From: Anseranas semipalmata
Lineage: Eukaryota; Chordata; Aves; Anseriformes; Anseranatidae
DNA length: 64,000 bases
Assembly: GCA_013399115.1 (NCBI GenBank)
Contig: VXAA01003157.1
Location: 651,239-715,238, forward strand
Direction of reading: 5' to 3'
Of the stretch, positions 1-11,271 are shown piece by piece. The notes beneath the pieces were generated by a model, which was not told the DNA's origin, did not search any database, and was given only the letters and a program-made list of their open reading frames with translations. How positions within the stretch are numbered: position 1 is the first letter of the stretch; each line of letters starts with the position of its first letter. Position numbers and translations under genes: made by a program.

Positions 1-583
1 AACAGAAAGGTTCACACACGTTAAACAAAACTGTTCCTATCCCCATTATGAGAGAAAGAAAAATCTGGGTATGTGATCAAGGTGGAAACCTTTGCAATGA
101 AGTTTTCCTTTAGTGTGTTTCAGATTTCCTTTTACTCAATAACCTTGATAAATCCTCAGAACAGGTGTATACTGTGATTATAGTAAAACAGTGTACATGG
201 TCAAAAAATGTATGATATTGTGAAAACCTCATTAGTTGCTTCTGTCAGACTTTGTGGAGCTGGGGTGTGCTAGTACTCAACCCTAGCTACATACGAATAA
301 TTTTACATTATTAGGTATTGCTAACATCTCGCTCAGTACCAGCAGAAATTAATATTCTTTATAGCTCTTCCAAATGTTCAGAGAAATACCATATTTTAAC
401 CCTAGAAAATATTTAGCTACATAGAAGTTGTAACTGTATTTGAAATTGTAACCTTAATAGACAAAAGCACGGTTACAGTTCAAAGATGTTGTTACACCAA
501 ATTCGGATTCAAGAAGTTTCTGGAAGACATGATCTGCCATTCAGGCTTCCCTAAAGGTTATAAAAAGTAAAAAGCTAAAGTAG

Positions 584-1200
584 CTTGGTGTGGTGTCTTC
601 ACACTGATGGTCTGCTCAGCACCACCACAGTGCTCTCTCACTCCCTCTCCTCAGAAGGACAGGGGGAGAAAATACAGTGAAGAAAGTCTCATGGGTTGAG
701 ATAAGGACAGGGAGATCACTCACCAATTACCATCACAGGCTAAACAGACTCAGCATAAGGGAGATTAATGTAACTTATTGCCTAAGGCTAACAGACTAGA
801 ACAGTGACAACTACAAGCAAGCTAAGAACCCCTTCCCCCATCCACCCTCTTCTACCTCCTCCCCCCGAGCAGCACAGGGGAATGGGGAGTGGGGGCTGCG
901 GTCAGTCCCTAACGCTGCGTCTCCGCCGCTCCTTCACGGTCACTCTCTGCCCCTGCTCCACGTGGGGTCCCTCCCATGGGATGCCGTCCTTCCCGAACTG
1001 ATCCTGCGTGGGCTGCCCACAGGCTGTAGCTCAATCAGTGTCGCTCCCTGGCTCGGCTCTGGCCAGCGGCGGGTCCCTTTTGGAGCTGGCTGGAGCTGGC
1101 TCTGATCTGACATGGGGCAGCTGCTGGGCTCTGCTCACAGAGGCCACCCCTGCAGCCCCCCTCCTACCAAACCCTTGCCTCATAAACCCAGTGCTCTTGG
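584..1200 (-). mobile_element. Solo LTR of an avian endogenous retrovirus, with target-site duplication
   Basis: A block of about 607 bp (589-1195) has the composition and landmarks of a common avian ERV LTR. On the minus strand its 5' part includes CTGGGTTTATGAGGCAAGG, followed by the G-run and the 'GGCCTCTGTGAG' segment; its 3' part carries 'CACTCCC' and 'GGGTTGAGATAAGGACAGGG' in reverse. It is bounded by CTTGG at 584-588 and again at 1196-1200, a 5-bp target-site duplication that fits an ERVL/ERVK-type integrase. The minus-strand 3' end is CA, but the 5' end reads AG where TG is expected. No internal retroviral genes lie beside it, so it is a solo LTR left by recombination. It appears internally shorter than typical copies. 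It lies antisense to KHDRBS2. The family match is from memory, not a search. Confidence 0.85.
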
Positions 1201-3244
1201 AATCTCCAAAGGCTACATCTTGCACAATTCATGACTTCTAAAGAAAAAACAAATTCTGCTTGCCTGAAACTGCAGATACTTGAGCTAGGACCTGGTGAAC
1301 TGATTTGTTATTTCATCTTCTTGGTCTGTGCCTGATGAATGTGAAATACGTAAGCTGTAATTTTATATCAGGCTTGGTACTTGTATTAAAATAAGAAGCA
1401 CTGATAATGGATGGTGATTTATATCTTACTTCTACTCTGAAAACCTGTTTAATCACATCAGTGTCTTAAATGGAGGAACATCTTTCCCTAACTTATACAT
1501 CTGGCATATTAACTTTAAGTGAGTGTTGCAGTGCTCTGCTTTCTTAATCCAGGAAATTCATTATCCAACATCTGTTTTAGAAGGCAGCTTGCAATATCAC
1601 TGGTGACAACTATGCCACAGTTTCCACCAGAGTAATACACTGTATTTTCCACGTCATCACATGCTGCTGAATAGCAAACAAGTCAAGACATAGAGCTAAA
1701 TACTAACCAAAGAAGGGTGACTAGGAAGTTTTGCAGATAATTAAGCTATTGTTTTAGATTTCAGTGTTGAAAGACACACAAACCCATTATCATTATTGGA
1801 AAAGAAAGAATCTAACATTTCTCATAGGTTACAGTGAAAATCAGATTTTATCACTGGATTTACCAAAAACCTTTGTCCTGGTTATGCTAACCTTCAGGCT
1901 CAGATCATTGATTTTATACTTAGATAGCAAGCTATTTGTTGAATTGTATATAGAAAACATCACACATATTTCTTGTACTTTTACATCCCAAAGCTTTCAT
2001 GTAAAGTAGGATTAGAGCCCCTAATTGCTATAGAACAACTCCATTCCACATTAAGAAACACACAAAATATTTGGCAGTACAGAGGCTCAATAAACACATT
2101 TATATATCAAATTTGGGAGTAGAAATGTTATACATTGCGATTAGAGTACATCTTACTTGAGGAATTAAAAGACAAAATTCAAGGATTTTATTCTGAAGAT
2201 ACAAATTACATAATCCAGTACTGAATATATGTTTGTTGACTGATTTTTAGATGTAAATGCATTCATTAAATTTGTGAATTCACCTGGGCTTTCTTAGATT
2301 TTGTATGCCATGGTGAAGTATTAGTTAAGTATGCTACCGTAATGTAATAAAAGGCAGTAGAAAGTAAAAAGTGAAACTAAGTTGTTTCATTTAAAATCTT
2401 GGCTTTCACTACAGGCAGACATGTTTGTCTGTGCAAATGTTTCTCTGACTGTCAGTGGTGTATGCCAAATACTGCTTTCAAAAATTGCAGGGAAAATTTT
2501 TGTGCTCGTAACGGGACTCATCATTTCTGCATTTTGAAATGACCCCTTGAGCTGCAAAGGAAACAGCTTCAGAGAGTCTTTTTCTTTCATTGATGTAGTT
2601 TAGGTGACCAGAAAAAATCCTGTCAAGTTTGATACTTTATTGACTTATGACTGTATAAAAACACTTAGGAAAAGAAAATGTGTAGCATGTTGAAAAATGC
2701 ATGATAAATGCAAATACATTTTCAGAGCAATGAACACTAGTTCCTTGCAAAATCTGTTTGTGAATACAAGACAGGTACAAATACAGACACACACAATTAC
2801 ACACAGAACTTGTGGATTTACAAATACAAATTTCTCTGTGCAAATAGTTGTTTGTGTTTCCAATCTTTCGTGGCTGCACAGCCCTGTGGTTTGAAAACAT
2901 GGCTGTAAATGCGTACCATCTTTCTTTAGAAAATACAGGGTGGAGATAAACCCTACTTAGTCTTAGCTGGGCATGTCCTACCATGCGGATCTGAAACTTG
3001 CGTGGCAGACCTAAAAGAGACAGAAGTACTATGAAGATTAAATTACATCTTAAAGGAGGTGGGTGTGATGCTGTGAATAAGAATTAATTTACATTTGCAG
3101 TAGAGTGTGATGACAGTTGAACAGATCCTGTTTCAAATTGACTTCAGCCCACATTCTGTGAGTGTTTAATTCAGCAGAAGAAATGAGTCATTCATCTGCT
3201 GAGTTTTGTGCAGGATACTAGTAGCAACTCAAAATTTGCTTTTA
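1201..3244. other. AT-rich intronic DNA, nothing recognised
   Basis: No gene, RNA or repeat can be supported. The minus-strand ORFs at 2637-2984 overlap in two frames, are rich in Cys, Phe and Ile, and look like chance products of AT-rich sequence with CA-rich stretches near 2770-2810. Confidence 0.6.
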
Positions 3245-3640
3245 AGCTCCCAAATAATTTCTAGCATACGGTTTCCTCTCACCGACCCTTTGAGGAAACC
3301 AGTAGTGACTGGGCTCCGTCTGGACTTTGTGCCACTGATCACAGCCCACCAGGCCTGGTCATTCAGACAGTTTTCAGTCCACTTTACTGTCCCCGAATCT
3401 AACCTGTACTTTGTCAGCTTGTTTATGATGATGTTATGGGAGATCATGTCAAAGGCTTTACTAAAGATGAGGTGAAGAGTATCCATGTACTTATGCATGC
3501 ATCCAGAGTATCCAGACTTATATATGCCTGGTTTGCTTAAGTGTCCTCTAACCTGATCTGCCTCCACTGAGGGAGAGTCTTCTTCTTCCAGACATTTCCT
3601 CTGGTCTTTGGGACCTGGGATTCCTGAAGACAGGTGAGAC
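3245..3640 (-). mobile_element. CR1 LINE fragment, reverse-transcriptase region (degenerate)
   Basis: On the minus strand this encodes a decayed piece of CR1 ORF2. A recognisable run is 'IFSKAFDMISHNIIINKL', then 'VISGTKSRRSPVTTGFLKGS', which match the conserved 'FSKAFDTVSH' and 'GTKS..RPVTSGVPQGS' blocks of the CR1 reverse transcriptase. The catalytic YADD box is not included. The right part continues into the upstream CR1 region in the same antisense sense. It is truncated at both ends and faces the opposite way to the CR1 piece that starts 40 bp later. Confidence 0.85.
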
Positions 3641-3685
3641 ACCTAATCACACTATAGAAAGGCACCTATTCACACTATAGAATAC
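3640..3685. repeat. Two-copy tandem repeat, about 23 bp, between opposed CR1 pieces
   Basis: The unit CACCTAATCACACTATAGAA is followed directly by CACCTATTCACACTATAGAA, with a single difference across the 20 core bases and a period of 23 bp. It lies exactly between the minus-strand and plus-strand CR1 fragments, so it may be a product of the insertion or repair event. Confidence 0.8.
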
Positions 3686-3959
3686 CCGAGGGAATGGAGT
3701 CAAGTTGCGACAGGGGAGGTTCAGGTTGGATATCAGGAAAAGGTTCTTCACCGGGAGGGTGGTCATGCCGTGGAACAGGCTCCCCAGGGAAGGAGTCACG
3801 GCACTGAGCCTGTTGGAGTTTAAGAAACGTTTGGACTATGCTCTCAGACACATGGTCTGAGTTCTGATTTTTGGGTAGACCTGTGTGGAGCCAGGAGTTG
3901 GACTCGATGATCCTTGTGGGTCCCTTCCAACTCGGGATATTCTATGGTTCTATGATTTA
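3680..3959 (+). mobile_element. CR1 LINE 3' end
   Basis: This is the 3'-terminal 280 bp of a CR1 element, with landmarks 'GGTTCAGGTTGGATATCAGG', 'GGAACAGGCTCCCCAGGGA' and 'GGAGTTGGACTCGATGATCC', finishing with the tail ATTCTATGGTTCTATG. It is 5'-truncated, as most CR1 copies are. The same subfamily occurs again at 35101-35915, where the matching 3' part differs at scattered positions. Confidence 0.95.
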
Positions 3960-6900
3960 AGTGCTACTCTTGGTATTGCCCTAGCCTCACATGTGAGTGA
4001 GCAGTTCTCTCCCCAGCAGAGATTTGTGGGACATGTCAAGAGCTGGGAACTGTATGGACAGCTGGATGGTGCACAGGTCCTCAGAGCAATCAGGAAGGGA
4101 TATCATGGGAAAAGTTTGTGTCCTTATGGTCTATTTTACTTATGGAAGTCCCTTTACTTTATGGGTTAGTTTAAATAATAGACTGTAGGTGGAAAAGAAC
4201 TGATCCTCAGTACAGATTTAATGGCAGACAGTCTCAGAGTGAGGAGCCAAGATAGCAGCAGATATCCAGTAACAATACCGAGTGGATATTTCAGCACTAA
4301 TTTTATAATTTTTCATACTCACAACTCTTTTCCCTATTTCAAACAAGGACATACTCTGTTTGTTTGAAGACTTTGTCCATCCATCAAGACAGACTGTTAA
4401 TTGTAAAGTAGGTACCAATAGGAAGTAATAAATCATGGAGAAATGACTTCTTGAATAAGTTAGTCTGTTTGTTTTGATCAAAATACTTGCTTCTTTTCTA
4501 GAAACCTAAGAAATGTAAAGAAGATTCAGGCCATGTGGTTGTGATTTCTACCTCTAGCCCTTGTTCCAAGCTCAAGATAGAGGTGCAAGTGCTGGCTTTA
4601 AAGTTTCATTGAATGCTTTTCCAAAACAATGGCTGTGTTCCCAGCCCAGAACAGTATTCCTATTTTTGACCCTTGAAAATATAAGTTCACCTGTTGGCAT
4701 CTTTCTAAAAATTATTTTCTATGTAAAGATACTGAGCAGTACCTGGGAAGTGGTGTTGTCAGACTTCTTTCTGTTTTTTTTTTTTTTGCGATCTTTGGAA
4801 ATTCTGTTTTCCAAATCTTCAAACATGTGGCCCTCACAGAAAATAAGGGGTTAGTAGGAGTTAGTTAGGAAGAAACAAGTGTTCTTCCACAAGCAGAAAA
4901 CAAAATTATTGTTAAATAACAGTTAATTCTAAGAAGTAAGGAAAAGGAAACACCTCTTTTAATACCTAGGAAATTTAGGAAATATTAGCTATCACAATTT
5001 TTGTGGATTTGAATCAGAATAGATTTTTGGTCTGCTGCTGAACATTTCTGAGACTGTGACCTCTTGCAAAGTAAGAAGCAGAACGTCCAGTGAGATGGGG
5101 ATATTGAAAAACAAAAGAAAAAGAATGAAAGTGAGTTTTCCTAGTGCACTGCTGGAGCAGTCTGAAGGATTTTCTGGTTGGAAACTTTCAAATGAATAAT
5201 TACCAGAAGCAAAGAAACCCAATAGAATACAGAAGAGATATTCTAAGAAGTCATGCTTGAATCTAACCAGTCCTTCAGCTCCCCTTGGATGTTTTGGTTT
5301 AAAAAACAAAGGGAAAAAACACAACATTTTCAAATGTTATGTTGGCTGTATCAAACTGAGTCAGTGGTGCATTGCATTCTGTAACCCATACAACCTTTTT
5401 CCTTCATTATGGATATTTTAAGTTGGTGCTGGAAAATAAAAGGGGTAAAGGAAAGATTATTTTGCCAATTGGACTAAACCTGAAGAAATTTGAAGTGCTC
5501 CTGATGTATGCAGTGCATCTGGTAGCGTTCAAAAAGCTGCTGATTAGGCTTTTGTGATATATCTTTAATTCCATTATATCTAGGTTTATGCTTAAATGTT
5601 TAACAAGAACTGATGTATTTACAAATACCCTCTGAAACACTTAATCTCTGCCAATCTGAAATGAGCTCAAATCAATGAGGTGAAATTTCCATTTAAAAGA
5701 AGAGAATAAAGACTGTGAAGACCTGTGAACTCTCCTGATAGTTGCAGAAATGTGGCACTTGTAAGGCTCTGATTCTGTTAGGAAAGGCTAGTTTAGTTTG
5801 GAGGTTTACTAGTATTGAAAAAAGCATGGAATAGGCTTGGTAAGAAGGGAAAATGAATTCATATATCAGTAATATGTATTGTAATATTTGAAAAATATTC
5901 TTCTGTCAGCTATTTCAGCCTAGGACTGCTTCAAAACCCTTTTCATAAGGATACGGATGATAGTCCTTACCACTCTGGAGTTAGTATTTACTCAGCACAA
6001 ATGACATTCAGGGAGAACAGTTTATTACAGCAGAGTCCACACTCTCCAAAGAAGAGGTGGAACCACTTGAAAGTAAATAAATCAATGTAGGTTTTGTTCT
6101 GTTTTGCTCCTATTCTTTTTAAGGAAGTGTGCGATTGAGATAGGCTTGCTTTTGGGGTTCTTTAGATTGAGGAATCCTGGGAGACAGCTTGCCAAATGTT
6201 TGAAAAATAACAGTTGTCTTATTTCACAGTCACTCAGCTGGCATACACATGGTGATGGTGGTTGTCCCAAGCATTTTTGGGAAGTTGGTTCCTTCTCTTC
6301 CTTTAGAAGAGACAAGGAAGTGAATGCTCAAAGGAAAGAATACCATCAAGAAGAGCTGTTTGTCTTCTTATTTTCATAATATACAGAAAAATAAATGCTA
6401 ACGGTGACTGGGCCTACTGGAGTTGACCTGAGAGTCGTTAAAATTTTCCAGTTTATGCACCCTGAAATCACCAAGTTGAATGATGAAGAAATAATTTTTT
6501 TAACCACAGCAACGTTGGGTATGATAATTCTCAGAATGCCTTAATAAAGATCACAGCAGGAAAGCCTGGACTTCAAAATTTCAAGATAAGACAGAAATTT
6601 TGAACCCAAGTTATGTATAGGAGGTTTTTGGACCCTGGGGGAACTGTGAGACCCAATCCACACAGCACGAACAGGTGGCGAGCATCAATAACCATGCAGG
6701 TTAATCAGACCTGAGTCCATTCTCTGCCCGGAAGAGAGCTGGAACAGAGAAGTTAATCTCATAAACCCCAGGGGTGGAAGACTTAAATTCAATAAAATAA
6801 TCTACCTTTGCTGTTAAGTAGGGTTAGCAGCAGCCAACAGAAGCTGCACCTTGAGGTGTGATGAACTCCTGTGTGTATGCCTTGGCTTGCTATGCTGAAT

Positions 6901-9580
6901 TTAAACACATAATGAGATATTGATACTCAGTACCTATCCACAATTGGCATTAAAACTAACGGCAGGCTTTGACAGTTTAATTAAATTAAATATATCTCAG
7001 TTAATTCCATTTATAGCGCTCTTCCCTTTGACAGAACAACAATGATGAATATACTTTTAGTTTTTATTCACATTTTCTGTGATGGGATGAATTATTATAT
7101 TTAAAGTTAAGGTACTTAGTTGTCCTAAACTTTGTATGTTGGTCACATTGAACTAAATTAAGGACATTTTATTTGAACTGAATGGAGAAACAAGAGGAAT
7201 GCCTTGCACTGATTTCCATGCTTCTAAAATCAATAGTACAGAACTGGGTTAGGGTTAAATAACAGCTTGGAACAAATAGGTTCACAATCACTTTTACTCA
7301 TGTTCAGACAAGCTGTAAGTCTATATACTTTTTTAGTTGGAAAACATATAATGTAAGGTGATTGCTACTTATTTCATTGATGTTAAGATAGCTCACGAGA
7401 GGTTTTGTAGTGGAATAGAAGACAGGTGAGGAACTACAGTATGCATAATTTAGCTAATAATTTTGTGTTTACAGCTGAGGCTTATTAGCACTAGCTATTA
7501 TTTTTGGATAAGCATGGAGTTATGATGCTTTTAGTTACGTAACTAAAACCCTTGTATGTCAACTACGAAATAATTCACCAACAACTTGCTGCCTGCCCCA
7601 GCTTTTCCTCACAGAAAAGCACTGAACTCAGTAGGGTCTTCTTCCTTAGCCAAGAGTAGAGGGCTGACTTCAAACCCCAATCATGATTCTTGAGCAAAAT
7701 CAGGGGTAGGATTCAAGATCATCAGGCGAGGCGCTGGGTAGTGCCTGGCTCTGTGAATGTGGTGGCTGAGTGCCCAAAAGTTGTAAATGTACACCAGTTC
7801 TGTGGTGTGGTCAGTATTATAGAAATACTTTTCAGATGGAAAAGTATTGAATGCTATTTGTTTCTTTTATCATAAGAAATTTGTTCAGATAGTAGGAAGT
7901 TGGAGTTTGATCTTCAATGATAAATTTATCATCCTGAAACTCTTCAAAGTTTAATCTAGATTCTGTTGAGTTGTCTTTCTATCAAAATAGACCGGTTTAT
8001 AAGAAAAAGAAATACATTGGTGGGCTTGCGAGTCAGAACTGAAGTTGAAGAAGATATATGCTAATGAATCTAGTATTATCTAGGGAATATGATAGCTAAG
8101 TCTGACTTTTTTATCCCATTTGCATCTCTCCAGTATAGCTCAGGTTTTCCTCCTGAGAATACAGTTTGATCCTATGTCCAATGCATATCATCATGCTCAA
8201 GATTGCCTGATGCAGGAATATACCATATGTGGAGCGAATCTTCAAGTGTATGCACTTACTTAATGAAGCAGTGATGAAATACAGAAGATCATATACTAAA
8301 TGGAATACCTTGCTGTAAATGCATCCATTTAAAAGGTGTTTTTCTACTGGGTGCAGTTTAAAAATAGATTTTTAACTTTTAGGTTGACTGGCACCATTTC
8401 ACATGGCAGCCTACATCTCTCCTTCCACTACACTGACATTCTTTGAGTGGTAGTTGTGCTTGAAGTGGATCTTCAGTTGCTTGTGCTTAGACATCATCAG
8501 TGAGAGGGCCCTTCAGCTGTGGAACTTACTTCATTTTTCCCCTTAAGCCTGGATTGTTTGCCTTTGTTCTGAAGCCAGTCATCTTCTGCAGCCCCCTAGG
8601 GAGGGCAGGTTTAGATGCATCAGCCACAAAACAATGAAAGATTTTGAGAAGCAGGTCTTTTTGCTATCTGGTAGTAAGCAGGTATAAGCTGATATGATAT
8701 TAAAATATATATATATCCAAAAATAGCAATGGTAATTGTGTTAAAATACCTGGAGCTCTCTTTAATGCATGCTGCAGAGCAGAAAAGGAGACATTATAAA
8801 TACAGGTGCCATATCTCCTGGTGAATAATCTTATTTACAAGGGTTTATACAATAACAAAATAAAAGATATTCAAATTAAATAATAACAAATGTAGAACTG
8901 TTGACATATATCTTCATCATGTTGCATATTAAATTGTTGAGCTTGAAACTCTAGCAATAATGTCACATATATCTGGTTCCAATTCAAAAGATTATTTGTA
9001 ATAAATTAATTACAGCACTTGCTCAGTCTTACACACTTCACTCCTAATCTTTCATATACCATGTATTTTAAAAGGAGGGGAGAGACACCTGGGAATGAAT
9101 ATAACTGTACTTGATACTTTGTCTAAGCCTTTTTTTGTAAATGATTTTACTAACCATCTTTCCTTACATCTCCAATCTTTTTCTGAAAAGACAAAACCCA
9201 CAACATCTTATACCTGATGCATACCTGCCCAATGGAATTAGTAAAACAGCTTTTTAAACTTGCATATCTGAAAAAGTATTATTTCCTAATTCATTCAGCT
9301 TGCGTTTCCCACCCCAGTATGATTTGAACTTTTCTTATTTGATAAGTTTCTTCCCATTCCTTTGAATATTTATTTTTTGCTTATTTATTTATATATTTGC
9401 ACTCTTTCTCACTTGAAGCCTGGTGTAAACTTCAGAACACTGAGTCTAAATTATTTTAACATTTTTAGTTTCTGTGGCAGTTCAGACAGTGAACCTGAAA
9501 TTCGACAGCAGCATCTTTTCACCTTCCTTTTCTCATGCTTACAGGATTTAAACCCAAGAAACCATTCTGGCATGCGGCAA
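3960..9580. other. AT-rich intronic DNA with simple runs only
   Basis: No gene can be supported. A T-run of 14 lies at 4774-4787 and an (AT)n stretch at 8704-8716. A moderately GC-richer stretch at about 6640-6870 ('GAACTGTGAGACCCAATCC' onwards, with a later AATAAA) resembles old LTR sequence in texture, but I could not find ends or a target-site duplication. Confidence 0.6.
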
Positions 9581-9970
9581 GTTTTCATGGCAGTATTGCA
9601 GATGGCAGGGATGAGGGCCTGGAAAGGCCTGCTGTTGGGAAGAGCGAGCAGTTGCACAGCCGCACATCAGTACTGCGGTAGAAGGCAGACGCTGCTGTGC
9701 CGTGCTGGAGGGTGTGTGGGAAGGGGCTCCCACCACCTGACCTGACCAGGAGCAAGCACAGGACACCCTGTCTTCTCCACAGCCTCCCTCTGCCGGCCTG
9801 TTTCCTCCCAAGGTGAGGAGAGCCCAGGAGAAGCAGTGCCTGGGAGGTGGCTGTGGTGGGCCGCAGGACAGCAGCTTCTGTAGGGCGGGCGCTGGTGGGG
9901 TGGGATGACACACGTTACTTGGAGCCTGTCGTGTTCTGCCTCGGCCAGGCCGCTGTCGGTGTTACCGGTT
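9580..9970. other. GC-rich patch of unknown origin
   Basis: About 390 bp that is clearly richer in G+C than its AT-rich surroundings, with scattered CpGs. Overlapping ORFs of about 100-127 codons exist on both strands here because of the composition. None has a motif I recognise, and several frames are open at once, which argues against a real coding exon. It could be an old repeat, a decayed retrocopy or a regulatory element. Confidence 0.5.
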
Positions 9971-11098
9971 TAAAACACAGAGTTGTCTTCTGCATCAAAC
10001 AAAAACTTGGATGTCATGTGGCATGCTTTTGTCTGAGAAGGAAGGGGCTCCCCGGAGCCAAGTGTGGGAAGGGGGGCTCCTCACATACCTGCTTGTCCTC
10101 CGTTGGCTTTCCTCTATATTGTTACATTGGTTATCCATAAATCTCTCAATATGGGACCTTATTTAGATTATAGCAGGTCAAACCAAGCAGATTTAAAATA
10201 CGTTTGATTCCAGCATTTAAAATTGCTTTTGTATTTTTACAGCACTGTTACACACCATCTTCCCAACATGTTGTGTTTTATCCTTAGTATACAGAAAAAC
10301 CTTGGCTTGGGGAGGATGTGCTATACTCTTTAGTTTGGGTTAGTCAGATTTCTTTGTAGACGGAGTGTGTGAGGAGTTATTGTGTTTTCTGCCTTGACCT
10401 CTGACTGAGGAGAACACTTGAGGCACGGCTGTCTTTCAAAACCAAGCCCTGGTGGTGGCCTGAGCTTTCTGGAAGCTTTCTGTGCATGCTCCTAGGACTG
10501 ACAATGGAAAGAAAGTCTTCATCCTTTTTCTTAAATCCTTATTTTGGAAAAATGAAGAACCGAATACTCAGGTCATGCCACCATCCACACAGCTCTGTTA
10601 AGACACTGTGTTGCAGTGCTGAGTCACCTTTCTGACAGCTCCTGCTCCCAGGATGTAGCAGTTGGTCCTGTGGTGACTGAATTTAAAATATTTTCTATCT
10701 CCTATCTTTGAATCAGACCAAGGTTATTTCTAGATTTCAGTATATATTTATAGTATTATTAGGAATGTTTCTAGTCTTTGTTTGTACTAGACCTAGTGCT
10801 TGCCAAGATAGTCCTTACTTTAAGGACAGCTCATGTTTTCTTAATTATATATTGCAGTAAATCAAATAAATACTATATATAGTATTTCTAAGCAAAAAAT
10901 ACTTTTGCTTTAAAAAATAATTCATGTGTCATTTATCAAGCTCAGTCCCAATGTACTATGTGTGATCAACTTGTACAGATTATCACCTAATGGGACTTTT
11001 TAAAGTTCTAAAATGATTCAGAAACCATAAAATGATTCAACAAACCATTATAAGGTATTTTCTTGGCCAGACTTCTCATCCTTCATTGTTCTTTGTTT

Positions 11099-11271
11099 AC
11101 TGTGCCACGTGGGACCAAGAAAGCATAGCTGTAGCAGGGCTGTTTGAGACAGGCACACAAAAGGGGAGTAAACATGTCTGAATTTTGCCATTCTCGTTAT
11201 CCTCAACAAGGGGGCTGCAAACCTACACCACTGGGTTAACAGGAGGCAATATGGGTCCCACCTGGCATAGT
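11099..11271. mobile_element. Possible short inverted-repeat (MITE-like) element
   Basis: The ends ACTGTGCCACGTGGGACC (11099-11116) and GGTCCCACCTGGCATAGT (11254-11271) are inverted copies matching at 16 of 18 positions and enclose 137 bp without coding potential. No convincing target-site duplication flanks them: the 8-bp flanks differ, and TTAA is present only on the right. A pair this good could arise by chance about once in a window this size, so the call is weak. Confidence 0.3.

Noticed and set aside
2637..2984. 115-codon Cys-rich minus-strand ORF
   Set aside because: Overlapped by a second open frame; low-complexity CA/TG-rich sequence; no family match.
6640..6870. Possible third LTR
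   Set aside because: The texture is suggestive, but no TG...CA ends or target-site duplication could be found.
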